Source: Rhizobium sp. CCGE531 (GTDB lineage: Bacteria > Pseudomonadota > Alphaproteobacteria > Rhizobiales > Rhizobiaceae). From it: 64,000 nucleotides of DNA. A program made the translations under genes and the position numbers. How positions within the stretch are numbered: position 1 is the first letter of the stretch; the number at the start of each line of letters is the position of its first letter. This document shows, piece by piece, positions 43,645 through 53,167 of the stretch. The stretch spans positions 2,953,001 through 3,017,000 of the forward strand of contig NZ_CP032684.1 of assembly GCF_003627795.1 (NCBI RefSeq), written 5' to 3'. The notes beneath the pieces were generated by a model. The model ran no database searches, was not told where the DNA came from, and saw only the letters and a program-made list of their open reading frames with translations.

Positions 43645-44691
43645 ATGACAAACGAACGACGGCACGATATGTCTCTTGCTCAACGCGCAAACACCATCCT
43701 TCCCGGCCTTGCACTCACCTGTGCCGTGGCCCTATTCGCCTATGCCGGCGAGCATGTCGAAGTCGGCCTGTTCGGGGGCCGATGGATCGAAAGCCTGGTG
43801 CTCGCCATCGCGCTCGGCATCGCCGTCTGCACTCTCAAGCCGCTGAAGCCCGCCATGAAGCCGGGCATCGATTTCAGCGCCAAGATCCTGCTGGAAATCG
43901 CCATCGTGCTTCTCGGCGCCTCCATCAGCCTCTCCGCCATTCGCGGCGCCGGCGTCTGGCTGATCGCCGGCATCGCCATCGTCGTCATTTTGTCGATCGC
44001 CGCCACTTACGTCATCGGACGGGCGCTTGGCTTGCCGCCGAAGCTGGCAACGCTGATCGCCTGCGGCAACTCGATATGCGGCAACTCGGCCATCGTGGCC
44101 GTTGCTCCCGTGATCGAGGCGGATTCGCAGGAGATCGCCGCAGCACTCGCCTTTACCGCCGTCCTTGGCATTGCGGCCGTGTTTCTGCTGCCGCTTCTTT
44201 ATTTCCACCTCGGCATGAGCGTGCCGCAATACGGAACCCTGGCCGGACTGACCGTCTACGCGGTGCCGCAGGTGCTGGCCGCGACCGCGCCCGTCGGCCT
44301 GCTCGCTGTCCAGACCGGCACGCTGGTCAAGCTCGTCCGCGTCCTGATGCTGGGTCCCGTGATCTTTCTGCTCGGCATCGCCACCAAGGCCGAAGCGGCC
44401 GGCGCCGGCGAACAGGGCAGCAGCCATCAATCGCTTGTGCCCTGGTTCATCTGCGGCTTTCTTGGGCTGATGGCGCTGCGCTCCTTCGGCCTCATTCCGG
44501 ATGCGCTGATTGCCCCGATGGAGGTGGTGTCGGGCATCCTGACCGTCATCGCCATGGCGGCACTCGGCCTGTCCGTGAATATCCGCTCCGTCGCGCATGC
44601 GGGCGGCCGGGTCATTGCTGCCGCGACGCTGTCGCTGCTGATGCTCGCCGTCATTAGCTACGGTTTGATCGTCGCCTTGCAGATCCAGTAG
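43645..44691 (+). CDS. YeiH/UPF0324-family membrane transporter
   Basis: The product is 348 residues from MTNERRHDMSLAQRANT; M9 at 43669 is an alternative start. About ten membrane helices are visible, with the family motifs AKILLEIAIVLLGASISL and IACGNSICGNSAIVAVAPVI. The family (PF03601) is proposed to export sulfate or other small anions and accompanies CysB/YeiE-type regulators, as here. The 3' end overlaps the convergent GGDEF-EAL gene by 38 bp. Confidence 0.88.
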   Translation: MTNERRHDMSLAQRANTILPGLALTCAVALFAYAGEHVEVGLFGGRWIESLVLAIALGIAVCTLKPLKPAMKPGIDFSAKILLEIAIVLLGASISLSAIRGAGVWLIAGIAIVVILSIAATYVIGRALGLPPKLATLIACGNSICGNSAIVAVAPVIEADSQEIAAALAFTAVLGIAAVFLLPLLYFHLGMSVPQYGTLAGLTVYAVPQVLAATAPVGLLAVQTGTLVKLVRVLMLGPVIFLLGIATKAEAAGAGEQGSSHQSLVPWFICGFLGLMALRSFGLIPDALIAPMEVVSGILTVIAMAALGLSVNIRSVAHAGGRVIAAATLSLLMLAVISYGLIVALQIQ

Positions 44692-46480
44692 CACGCGCGC
44701 CCGCCGTCGGTCGGCTCTTGTCCATGACGACAGCCGCTTTCAGCAATGCGGCAATCTCGTTTCCCGAAGCCGGATAGCCGATGGCATAGCCTTGAAGTTC
44801 GTCGCAACCGACTTCGGCCAGGATGCGCGCATGTTCTTCGGTCTCGACCCCTTCGGCAACGACCTCGACATTCAAGGCCCGCGCGATGTCGACGATGGAG
44901 CCGACAAGCCGGCGCTGTTCGTCGGACACCGTTACCGCCGTCACCAGTTGCCGATCGATCTTCAACCGCTTCGGCTTCAGTGTAACCAAGCCGATCAACG
45001 ACGCATGGCCGGAGCCGAAATCATCGATCTCGATATCGATCCCCATCTCCTTGATGCCGGCGATATTGGCGAGCACCCGGTCGTCGGGAGCATCGAGAAA
45101 GATGGTTTCGACCAGTTCGAAGGCGATGGCGTTGCGGGGTATCCTGAGCGCCTTCAACCCTTCGATCAGATCCGGATCGGCGAGCCGGCGTCCGGAAATA
45201 TTGACGGCAATGCGCGGCGGCGAGAGACCCTGCGACACCCAGTCCGACCGGTCGGTAAGCGCGCGCTTCAGGACGGCCGCATCGATTTCGGCGGTGAGCC
45301 CGTATTCATCGGCCACCTTCAGGAAGGCGATCGGGCTCAACAATCCCCTTTCCGGATGCCGCCAACGCGCGAGCGCCTCCAATCCGACAATGCGGCGACT
45401 GCGGGCATCCACCTGAATCTGATAGAAGGGCTCGATCTGACACAGCACCGGCGCCAAACGCAATTCGTCGGCCAGCTGACGCTCCGCATGCAGGTCGGAT
45501 TGCAGCTTCGGCGTGAAGAACTCTACCCGGTTGCGGCCGAGCTTCTTGGCCTGGAAAAGCGCGACATCGGATTCCGCCAGCAGATTGCCGGCGCTGCCGG
45601 CCTCGCTCATGGCCACGCCGATCGAGGCACCGATCTTCAGCATCTCATTGCCGAAACGCACCTCGCGTCGCAATCGCCAGAAAATATCATTCGCGATCGC
45701 TTCCAGCCTCTCGGCGTTGCCGACATTCACCAGAGCAGCCACGAATTCATCGCCGCCGATACGCGCGACGATGTCGTTGGCGGTTATGGCTCCGGATACG
45801 CGCGCGGCAGCACTCTGCAATGTCGCGTCGCCGGCCGCATGACCCCATTTGTCGTTGATCTCCTTGAACCCGACGAGATCGATGTGGAGCACGGCCAACG
45901 TCTCGACGGACGCGTCGTTGCGCAATTCGGCCAACCGCCGATCGAAATAGCGCCGGTTCGGAAGGCCGGTGAGATAATCGTGATCGGCGGCATGCTCGAT
46001 TCGCGCGCGGCTCTGCTCCAGCGCAACGGCGCGGGCTTCGGCAATGGCCTTTTGGCTGGTCAGCTCGCGATTGAGCAATACGTCGGCGGTTACATCCCAT
46101 TCGGCGCCGATGAAGGAAGGCGCGCCATCGGCATCTTCATAGTAATGAGCGCGCGAGCGCAGATGACGCACCTCACCGCTGGGCAGAATGATCCGGAACT
46201 GCGAGTTGTAGAAGCCCTTCCCCTCGAGCGCGACCTGGAAGTCGTTGTTCGCCCTTTCATGATCCTCGGGATGCAACGCCTTAAACCAGACATTGGAGGA
46301 AACCCGGCGATTGTGGCGCCCGGTCGCGTAGAGCTTGTGCATCTGCTGGTCCCAGAGCAGCTCCTGTTCGTTGACGTTATGCTGCCAGACGCCGATTTGA
46401 GACGCCTCCAGCGCCAGCTCCAGCCTTCTCAAAAGGTCCTGGAACTCTTCCTCGCTTCGCCCTGATGTCGTCTCGGCCAA
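44654..46480 (-). CDS. PAS-GGDEF-EAL cyclic-di-GMP enzyme
   Basis: The product is 608 residues from a TTG start preceded by GGAG. A PAS/PAC domain (about 15-135, WDVTADVLLNREL at its end) leads into a GGDEF domain with intact GGDEF at 242-246 and an EAL domain with EAL at 368-370 and the DDFGSG loop. Both catalytic motifs are intact; no RxxD inhibitory site is visible before GGDEF. It could make or break c-di-GMP. There are no membrane segments, so it is cytoplasmic. The C-terminus is basic and Ser/Arg-rich. The 3' end overlaps the convergent exporter gene by 38 bp. Confidence 0.93.
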   Translation of the reverse strand: MAETTSGRSEEEFQDLLRRLELALEASQIGVWQHNVNEQELLWDQQMHKLYATGRHNRRVSSNVWFKALHPEDHERANNDFQVALEGKGFYNSQFRIILPSGEVRHLRSRAHYYEDADGAPSFIGAEWDVTADVLLNRELTSQKAIAEARAVALEQSRARIEHAADHDYLTGLPNRRYFDRRLAELRNDASVETLAVLHIDLVGFKEINDKWGHAAGDATLQSAAARVSGAITANDIVARIGGDEFVAALVNVGNAERLEAIANDIFWRLRREVRFGNEMLKIGASIGVAMSEAGSAGNLLAESDVALFQAKKLGRNRVEFFTPKLQSDLHAERQLADELRLAPVLCQIEPFYQIQVDARSRRIVGLEALARWRHPERGLLSPIAFLKVADEYGLTAEIDAAVLKRALTDRSDWVSQGLSPPRIAVNISGRRLADPDLIEGLKALRIPRNAIAFELVETIFLDAPDDRVLANIAGIKEMGIDIEIDDFGSGHASLIGLVTLKPKRLKIDRQLVTAVTVSDEQRRLVGSIVDIARALNVEVVAEGVETEEHARILAEVGCDELQGYAIGYPASGNEIAALLKAAVVMDKSRPTAGARATGSARRRSNRS

Positions 46481-46612
46481 AGAGCTCCACCCCGTTCGGA
46501 AACTGAAGGGACCGCATAACTGCTGCCAAGTATATATGCACTACTCCCTTTCACGAACTTTAATGGTAGCGCATTGTTGTTCAGCCAGCAGTTTTTCGAT
46601 ATCTCGACCAGA
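46481..46612. other. Upstream region of the GGDEF-EAL gene
   Basis: About 130 bp, AT-rich, holding the promoter of the leftward GGDEF-EAL gene. No gene or clear operator. Confidence 0.4.
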
Positions 46613-46719
46613 GTATGATGCCGAAAAGTGTAAGCAGTTTTCGGATGATATCATGCCCTGCCCGTTTGATGCTGGCGCGGATTGAGATTTTAGATCGAAT
46701 AGACCTAAAATCTCAATCC
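46613..46719. repeat. Palindromic intergenic repeat, family C, with 15-bp stem
   Basis: A first palindrome (ATGATGCCGAAAAGTGTAAG, then TTTTCGGATGATATCATG) is followed by a perfect 15-bp stem, GGATTGAGATTTTAG / CTAAAATCTCAATCC, with an 11-nt loop at 46679-46719. The stem lies 4 bp after the dehydratase stop and may also act as its terminator. Confidence 0.75.
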
Positions 46720-46723
46720 GGCC

Positions 46724-48508
46724 TTAGTGATTATGCCTCGGCGGTATTGCGGCGATATTGCGGAAATCGGCCGCGCCATCGAGGACGGCGCCATCGGAAA
46801 GCTGGGTGACCGAACGGCGATAGATCCGCTGCCATGGCGTCGCATCCGGCGGAACGGCCGGAATGCCATCTCCCTTGCGGCGCTCGATTTCCGTCTCGTC
46901 CACCAGCATGTCGCAGCGGCCGTGATTGAAATCGATGCGGATGATGTCGCCGGTCCTGAGCCAGGCAAGGCCGCCGCCGGCGGCACTTTCCGGCGATGCA
47001 TTGAGAATGGAAGGGCTGTCGGCCGTACCCGACTGGCGGCCGTCGCCGATCGTCGGCAAGCTGCGGATACCCCGCTTCAGAAGCGCATCCGGCGGCTGCA
47101 TGTTGACGACCTCGGCCGAACCCGGCCAGCCGATCGGCCCTGCGCCGCGAATGACGAGGATCGTGTTCTCATCGATACCGAGATCGGCATCGTTGATGCG
47201 CTTGTGATAATCCTCCGATCCGTCAAAGACGACAGCCCGGCCCTCGAACACGCCTTCATGCTCCGGCTCCCGCAGATAACGGCTGCGGAACTCCTCCGAT
47301 ACGACGCTCATCTTCATGATGGCGAAATCGAACAGATTGCCCTTGAGGACGAGGAAGCCGGCACGCTCCTTCAGCGGCTCGGCGAAGGGGCGGATGACCT
47401 CGCGATCGGTCGCCTCCCGGCCCTTCAAATTCTCCGCCATCGTGCTGCCTGTCACGGTCGGACAGCTCCCATCCAGCTTGCCGGCCTGCAGCAGCTCCCA
47501 CATAATAGCCGGAACGCCGCCGGCGCGATGGAAACGCTCGCCGAGATAGGCGCCTGCCGGCTGCACATTGGCGAGCAGCGGAATATCGAAGCCATGCACC
47601 TGCCAGTCGTCGGGATAAAGTTCGACGCCGGCATGCTTCGCCATTGCCGCCAGATGCGGCTGCGCATTCGTCGAGCCGCCGATGGCGGAGTTGACGCGGA
47701 TGGCGTTGAGAAAAGCCTCGCGCGTCAGCACGTCCGAAGGCTTGATATCGGCGAGAACCAGCTCGACGGCACGCCGTCCGGTGCGGTAGGCCATCTGGCC
47801 GCGCTCGCGATAGGCGCCGGGAATGGCGGCGCAGTCGGTCAGCGACATGCCGAGCGCCTCGGCCATGGCATTCATGGTCGAAGCCGTTCCCATGGTGTTG
47901 CAATGGCCGATCGAGGGCGCCGAGGCGAGCGACGCCTCCATGAATTCTTCTTCGTCGATCTCGCCCGCCGCCAGCTTGCGGCGCGACCGCCAGATCACGG
48001 TGCCGGAGCCGGCAAGCTCGCCCTCATGCCAGCCATCGAGCATCGGACCGCCCGAGAGAACGATGGCGGGAATATTGACGGTCGAGGCAGCCATCAGCGC
48101 CGATGGCGTGGTCTTGTCGCAGCCGGTCGTCAGCACGACGCCATCGAGCGGATAACCATAGAGCACTTCCACCAGACCGAGATAGGCGAGATTGCGGTCG
48201 AGTGCCGCCGTCGGACGCTTGCAGTTCTCGAAGATCGGATGGGTCGGAAATTCGATCGGAATGCCGCCGGCATCGCGGATGCCGTCGCGCACGCGCTTGG
48301 CAAGGTCGAGGTGATGACGATTGCAGGGCGTGAGATCGCTGCCGCTCTGGGCAATGCCGATGATCGGCTTGCCGGACCGCAGCTCCTCCGGCGTGATGCC
48401 GTAGTTCATGAAGCGCTCGAGATAGAGAGCCGTCATATCGATATGATCCGGATTATCGAACCAGTCCTGCGAACGCAGACGACGCTTGGATGCACCCTTA
48501 TCGCTCAT
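46724..48508 (-). CDS. IlvD/Edd-family sugar-acid dehydratase (L-arabinonate/D-xylonate type)
   Basis: The product is 594 residues from MSDKGASKRRLRSQDWF. The three Fe-S cysteines are visible at C62 (PCNRHHLD), C129 (TTGCDKTTPS) and C202 (GHCNTMGTAST), with the likely carbamylated Lys at 131. The RSQDWF start and the C-terminal region resemble the rhizobial sugar-acid dehydratases more than the biosynthetic IlvD. The enzyme would dehydrate an aldonic acid to a 2-keto-3-deoxy acid. A beta-hydroxyacid dehydrogenase gene lies 7 bp upstream, and a repeat is next to the stop. The sugar is not fixed. Confidence 0.85.
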   Translation of the reverse strand: MSDKGASKRRLRSQDWFDNPDHIDMTALYLERFMNYGITPEELRSGKPIIGIAQSGSDLTPCNRHHLDLAKRVRDGIRDAGGIPIEFPTHPIFENCKRPTAALDRNLAYLGLVEVLYGYPLDGVVLTTGCDKTTPSALMAASTVNIPAIVLSGGPMLDGWHEGELAGSGTVIWRSRRKLAAGEIDEEEFMEASLASAPSIGHCNTMGTASTMNAMAEALGMSLTDCAAIPGAYRERGQMAYRTGRRAVELVLADIKPSDVLTREAFLNAIRVNSAIGGSTNAQPHLAAMAKHAGVELYPDDWQVHGFDIPLLANVQPAGAYLGERFHRAGGVPAIMWELLQAGKLDGSCPTVTGSTMAENLKGREATDREVIRPFAEPLKERAGFLVLKGNLFDFAIMKMSVVSEEFRSRYLREPEHEGVFEGRAVVFDGSEDYHKRINDADLGIDENTILVIRGAGPIGWPGSAEVVNMQPPDALLKRGIRSLPTIGDGRQSGTADSPSILNASPESAAGGGLAWLRTGDIIRIDFNHGRCDMLVDETEIERRKGDGIPAVPPDATPWQRIYRRSVTQLSDGAVLDGAADFRNIAAIPPRHNH

Positions 48509-48515
48509 CTCTTCT

Positions 48516-49400
48516 TCAAGCCTTTCCTCGGGCATTCTTGTCTTCCAGATGCTGCAGCAAACCGCTGTGATCCTGCTCGCCGCCGCCATGCTCGACGAAT
48601 TCGGCAAATTCGGCTCTCACAGCTTCGGTCAAAGGGAGATAGAGGGCGAGACTCTCCGCCGCCGCTAGGACCGCATCGAGATCCTTCAGCTGATTACGGG
48701 CGGTTCCGCCCGGTTCGAAGTTGCGCTCGATCATGCGCTGACCATGCAGCTCCAGGATGCGGCTTTCGGCGAAACCGCCGCGAATGGCGGCACGGAATGC
48801 CTCGCGCGAACCGCCGCCCGCCTCGACGAGCAGCATCGCCTCCGCGACGGCTCCGATGGTGACGGCAACGATCTGCTGATTGCCGAGCTTTGCAAGCTGG
48901 CCCGTTCCGCTGGGGCCGACGCGGGTCACGCGTCCAAGAGGCGCCATGATATCGCGAACGCTGTCTATCACCTCGACATCGCCGCCGGCCATGATCGCAA
49001 GCGTTCCAGCCTCGGCGCCCACGACACCGCCGGAGACCGGAGCATCGATATGACGAATGCCGCGCTCGGCGAGCTTGCCCGCATGTTCGCGGGCGACCGC
49101 GGGCGATATGGAACTATTGTCGATCACGATCGCGCCGACTTCCAGCGCTTCGGCTACACCGCCGCCGAACAGGACCTCGCCGACGGCGCCGCCGTTGGTC
49201 AGCATGGTGAAAAGAACGGATGCTCCTCGCGCCGCCTCGACCGCCGTATCCACGACGGTCGCGCCATCGGCAGCCAGAGGCTCCGCCTTGCTGCGGTCGC
49301 GATTCCAGACGGTCACCGCGAAACCGGTAGCGAGCAGCCGCCGCGCCATCGGGGCACCCATCAATCCCGTACCGAGAAAAGCGATCTTTCTGCCGTGCAT
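48516..49400 (-). CDS. NAD(P)-dependent beta-hydroxyacid dehydrogenase (3-HIBADH family)
   Basis: The product is 294 residues from MHGRKIAFLGTGLMGAPMARR, with a GGAGGAT site. The Rossmann motif FLGTGLMGAPMA, the substrate motif HIDAPVSGGVVGAEAGTLAIM and the catalytic Lys in GQLAKLGNQ are intact. Relatives reduce tartronate semialdehyde or oxidise 3-hydroxyisobutyrate, glyoxylate and similar acids. In an operon with the dehydratase it probably belongs to sugar-acid breakdown. Confidence 0.9.
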   Translation of the reverse strand: MHGRKIAFLGTGLMGAPMARRLLATGFAVTVWNRDRSKAEPLAADGATVVDTAVEAARGASVLFTMLTNGGAVGEVLFGGGVAEALEVGAIVIDNSSISPAVAREHAGKLAERGIRHIDAPVSGGVVGAEAGTLAIMAGGDVEVIDSVRDIMAPLGRVTRVGPSGTGQLAKLGNQQIVAVTIGAVAEAMLLVEAGGGSREAFRAAIRGGFAESRILELHGQRMIERNFEPGGTARNQLKDLDAVLAAAESLALYLPLTEAVRAEFAEFVEHGGGEQDHSGLLQHLEDKNARGKA

Positions 49401-49670
49401 AAAATATCCTCCGAATTGAAACGCATCGGACACCGAAACCGGAAGCGGAGCGCCTTCGTCGTGCCGACGGATTCGGCGACGATCTTCCGCCCGCTGCCGA
49501 CCTCAATGCCCCGGATCCGCGAGGCGTCTCCCCACGCCCGACGTACGTCAATCAACTCATCCAAGAGCTTGATAAACCTCTGGAGACAGCATGCAAAGGA
49601 AATTGGCTATCGTGCGGCAAATTCTTCGAAAGAATGGTAAATTAGCTAAGACGAAAATATTGGCTCATGA

Positions 49671-49697
49671 AAAAGGCGGGACCTTTCGGTCCCGCCC
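49671..49697 (-). terminator. Rho-independent terminator of the RND efflux operon
   Basis: GGCGGGACC / GGTCCCGCC, a perfect 9-bp stem with a TTTC loop, is followed on the minus strand by TTTTT. It is about 145 bp past the permease stop; the repeat lies between. Confidence 0.85.
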
Positions 49698-49732
49698 GTG
49701 ACATGTCGAGCACTGGAGTGCCGCTAAAGCGC

Positions 49733-49830
49733 CGCGCGTCATATATGACGCGCAAAGGTCGCTGTAGCACTTTTAATCTGCTGCATAATTTTATCCTTAA
49801 ATCGATCCCGATTTAAGGAATTATGCAGTA
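49733..49830. repeat. Palindromic intergenic repeat, family D
   Basis: A first palindrome, CGCGCGTCATATATGACGCGC, is followed by AAAGGTCGCTGTAGCAC and a second stem, GCATAATT to AATTATGC, with ATTTAAGG inside. This layout recalls repeats common in Rhizobium genomes; only one copy is in the window. It sits between the efflux permease stop and its terminator. Confidence 0.6.
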
Positions 49831-49841
49831 GGCGCGGCCTC

Positions 49842-52800
49842 CTATTCGGCGGCGATCGGGAGTACCTCCGCCGAATGGTCGTTGTCGTTGTGAGGGTGCT
49901 GCTTCAGCGGACGATTGCCCGTCACGCTGCGGATCAGCACGTAGAAGACCGGCGTCATGAAGATGCCGAAGAAGGTGACGCCGATCATGCCGGCAAACAC
50001 CGCGACACCCATGGCGGCGCGCATCTCGGCACCGGCGCCGGTCGAGGTGACCAGCGGCACGACACCCATGATGAAGGCCATGGAGGTCATCAGGATCGGG
50101 CGCAGGCGCAAGCGGCTGGCCTCGATCGCGGCCTGGACCGGCTTGCGGCCGTCGAACTCCAGCTCGCGGGCGAATTCCACGATCAGGATCGCGTTCTTCG
50201 CCGAGAGCCCCACCAGCACCATCAAGCCGATCTGCGTGAAGATGTTGTTATCGCCGCCCGTCAGCCAGACGCCCGTCAAGGCGGCCAGCACACCCATCGG
50301 CACGATCATGACGATCGCAAGCGGCAGGCTCACGCTTTCATACTGAGCTGCCAGCACGAGATAGACGAGCAGCAGGGCCAGCGGGAAGATGACGATGCCC
50401 GAACTGCCGGCCAGGATCTGCTGATAGGTCAGTTCCGTCCATTCGAAGCCGATGCCCGGAGGCAGCGTCTCGTTGGCGATCCTCTCGACGGCAGCCTGTG
50501 CCTGGCCGGAGGAGAAGCCCTGCGCCGGACCGCCGTTGATATCGGCGGCGAGGAAGCCGTTGTAGCGCGTCGTCCGTTCCGGCCCGGTGCTGGCGTCGAC
50601 CTTCAGCAATGCCGACAGCGGGATCATCTGGCCCGACGCCGAGCGAACCTTCAACTGGCCGATATCGCTTGCATGCGAACGGAACTGGGCGTCCGCCTGC
50701 ACACGCACGCTGTAGGTACGGCCGAAAGCGTTGAAGTCGTTGACGTAGAGCGAACCCAGATAGATCTGCAGCGTATCGAAGACGTCAGTCACCGAGACAC
50801 CCAGCTGTTCGGCCTTGGCGCGATCGAGATCGGCAAACAGCTGCGGCACGTTGATCTGGTAGCTCGAGAAGATGCCCGTTAGCTCCGGCGTCTGGTAGGC
50901 CTTGGCGAGGAACGCCTTGTTGGCCCCGTCGAGCGCCTGGTAGCCGAGACCGGCACGGTCCTCGATCTGCAGCTTGAAGCCGCCGGTCGTGCCGAGGCCC
51001 TGGACGGGCGGCGGCGGGAACATGGCGATGAAGGCATCCTGGATCGCGCCGAACTTGTGGTTCAGCTGCATGGCGATCGCTCCACCCGACAGATTGGGCG
51101 TCGTGCGCTCTTCGAATGCCTTCAAAGTCACGAAGACGATGCCGGCGTTGGAGGAGTTGGTGAAGCCGTTGATCGACAGGCCCGGGAAGGCGATCGCATG
51201 TTCGACGCCGGGCTGTTCCAGCGCGATCTTGCTCATCCGCTGGATGACGTCATCCGTGCGGTCGAGGGTGGCGCCATCAGGCAGCTGGGCAAAGCCGATC
51301 AGATACTGCTTGTCCTGCTGCGGCACGAAGCCGCCGGGGACGGCCTGAAACAGGTAGTAGGTCGCGCCGATCAAGGCGAGATAGACGACCATGACCAGGC
51401 TCTTCACCGACAGGATGCCGCCGACGCCCTTACCATAAGCAGAAGAGCCGCGATGGAAGACCTTGTTGAAGCCGCGGAAGAACCAGCCGAACGCCACGTC
51501 CATCACGCGCGTCAGCATATCCTTCGGCGCATGGTGATCCTTCAAGAGCATCGCCGCCAGGGCCGGAGACAAGGTCAGCGAGTTGAAGGCGGAGATGACG
51601 GTCGAGATAGCGATCGTCAGCGCGAACTGACGATAGAACTGGCCCGACAGGCCGGAAATGAAGGCCAGCGGCACGAAGACGGCGACCAGCACCAGCGCGA
51701 TCGCGATGATCGGACCGGAGACTTCCTTCATGGCGCGATAGGTCGCGTCGCGCGGGCTGAGGCCATTCTCGATGTTTCGTTCAACGTTCTCGACGACCAC
51801 GATGGCATCATCAACGACGATACCGATCGCCAGCACCAGGCCGAAGAGGCTGAGTGCGTTGATCGAGAACCCGCAGACATACATCACGGCGAAGGTACCG
51901 ATGATCGAGACCGGAACGGCGATCAGCGGGATGATCGAGGCGCGCCATGTCTGCAGGAACAGGATGACGACGACGACGACGAGCGCGATCGCTTCCAGCA
52001 GCGTATGCACGACCTTGTCGATCGATGCGCGCACGAACTGCGTGGTGTCGTAGACGATTTCGTATTTCACGCCGTCGGGCATCGCGGTCTGCAGCTCGTT
52101 CATCGTCTTGACGACGTTGTCCGAGATGGTGATCGCGTTGGAGCCCGGCGACTGGAAGACCGGAATAGCGACTGCCGGCTTGCTGTCGAGCAGCGAACGC
52201 AGCGAATAATCGGCCGCGCCGAGCTCGATGCGGGCGACATCGCGCAGGCGCGTGATCTCGCCGTTGCTGCCGCTCTTGACGATGATATTGCCGAATTCCT
52301 CCGGCGTCGTCAGACGGCCCTGGGCGTTGACGTTCAGCTGAACGTCGATGCCGGGAACGCTCGGCGACTGGCCAATGATGCCGGCGGCTGCCTGGATGTT
52401 CTGCGCGCGAATGGCATTGGCTATGTCGCTTGCGGCAAGACCGCGCTCGGCCGCCTTCTGCGGGTCGACCCAGACACGCATCGAGTAGTCGCCCGATCCG
52501 AACACGCGAACCTGGCCGACACCGTCGAGGCGGGCGAGCCGGTCCTTGATATTCAGCGTGGCGTAGTTGCGCAGATAGGTAATATCGTAGCGATTGTCCG
52601 GCGAGATGAGGTTGACCACCATCATCAGGTCGGGCGAGCTCTTGACGGTGGTAATGCCGAGATCGCGCACGTTCTGCGGCAGGCGGGGCTCTGCCTGCGA
52701 GACGCGGTTCTGCACGAGCTGCTGCGCCTTGTCCGGGTCGGTGCCGAGCTTGAAGGTGACGGTCAGCGTGAGCAGGCCGTCCGATGTCGCCTGGCTGCTC

Positions 52801-53039
52801 ATGTAGAGCATGCCTTCGACGCCGTTGATCTGCTCCTCGATCGGCGTTGCCACCGTTTCGGCGATGACCTTGGGGTTGGCGCCCGGATATTGCGCGGTGA
52901 CGACGATCGACGGTGGCACGACTTCCGGATATTCGGAAATCGGCAGCAGCCGGAGACCGATCAGGCCGGCGACCACGATGAGGATCGATAGCACGCCGGC
53001 GAACACCGGACGGTCGACGAAAAATCTTGAGATGTTCAT
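49842..53039 (-). CDS. RND multidrug efflux permease (AcrB/MexB type)
   Basis: The product is 1065 residues, the normal length. The start MNISRFFVDRPVFAGVL and the proton-relay pair in GIVVDDAIVVVENVERN (near residue 410) are intact, with twelve membrane segments and two large periplasmic loops. It is the HAE-1 type, exporting hydrophobic drugs with an adaptor and a TolC-type channel. The adaptor gene lies 128 bp upstream on the same strand; no outer-membrane channel gene is present. Rhizobial relatives include BepE and RmrB-like pumps. The C-terminal tail is polar and His/Asp-rich. Confidence 0.95.
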   Translation of the reverse strand: MNISRFFVDRPVFAGVLSILIVVAGLIGLRLLPISEYPEVVPPSIVVTAQYPGANPKVIAETVATPIEEQINGVEGMLYMSSQATSDGLLTLTVTFKLGTDPDKAQQLVQNRVSQAEPRLPQNVRDLGITTVKSSPDLMMVVNLISPDNRYDITYLRNYATLNIKDRLARLDGVGQVRVFGSGDYSMRVWVDPQKAAERGLAASDIANAIRAQNIQAAAGIIGQSPSVPGIDVQLNVNAQGRLTTPEEFGNIIVKSGSNGEITRLRDVARIELGAADYSLRSLLDSKPAVAIPVFQSPGSNAITISDNVVKTMNELQTAMPDGVKYEIVYDTTQFVRASIDKVVHTLLEAIALVVVVVILFLQTWRASIIPLIAVPVSIIGTFAVMYVCGFSINALSLFGLVLAIGIVVDDAIVVVENVERNIENGLSPRDATYRAMKEVSGPIIAIALVLVAVFVPLAFISGLSGQFYRQFALTIAISTVISAFNSLTLSPALAAMLLKDHHAPKDMLTRVMDVAFGWFFRGFNKVFHRGSSAYGKGVGGILSVKSLVMVVYLALIGATYYLFQAVPGGFVPQQDKQYLIGFAQLPDGATLDRTDDVIQRMSKIALEQPGVEHAIAFPGLSINGFTNSSNAGIVFVTLKAFEERTTPNLSGGAIAMQLNHKFGAIQDAFIAMFPPPPVQGLGTTGGFKLQIEDRAGLGYQALDGANKAFLAKAYQTPELTGIFSSYQINVPQLFADLDRAKAEQLGVSVTDVFDTLQIYLGSLYVNDFNAFGRTYSVRVQADAQFRSHASDIGQLKVRSASGQMIPLSALLKVDASTGPERTTRYNGFLAADINGGPAQGFSSGQAQAAVERIANETLPPGIGFEWTELTYQQILAGSSGIVIFPLALLLVYLVLAAQYESVSLPLAIVMIVPMGVLAALTGVWLTGGDNNIFTQIGLMVLVGLSAKNAILIVEFARELEFDGRKPVQAAIEASRLRLRPILMTSMAFIMGVVPLVTSTGAGAEMRAAMGVAVFAGMIGVTFFGIFMTPVFYVLIRSVTGNRPLKQHPHNDNDHSAEVLPIAAE

Positions 53040-53167
53040 GGCAGAACCCTCTCCACGAGTGAATCAAGGGACACGAGGTCCAGGCCCGAGGCCCACAGGG
53101 GCGCCACGAGCATTGCAAAATCGAGACTTGGAATGGCGGCCGGAAGCTAAGCCTTCCGGCCGAATAA
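53040..53167. other. Gap between efflux adaptor and permease genes
   Basis: A 128-bp gap, longer than usual for such operons. It contains the permease's GAGAGGG site and no gene. I see no hairpin with a T-run, so read-through from the adaptor gene is likely. Confidence 0.4.

Larger units (their letters stand above)
49401..49841. other. Intergenic region between the dehydrogenase and the efflux operon
   Basis: About 440 bp. From left to right it holds the dehydrogenase promoter, a terminator for the efflux operon (49671-49697) and a palindromic repeat (49733-49830). No gene is seen; a 67-codon frame at 49361-49564 is not protein-like. Confidence 0.5.

Noticed and set aside
46727..48862. 711-codon plus-strand frame
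   Set aside because: Antisense to the sugar-acid dehydratase gene; composition is shadow-like.
51057..52991. 644-codon plus-strand frame
   Set aside because: Antisense to the RND permease gene; made of Asp/Arg/His-rich repeats from reverse codons.
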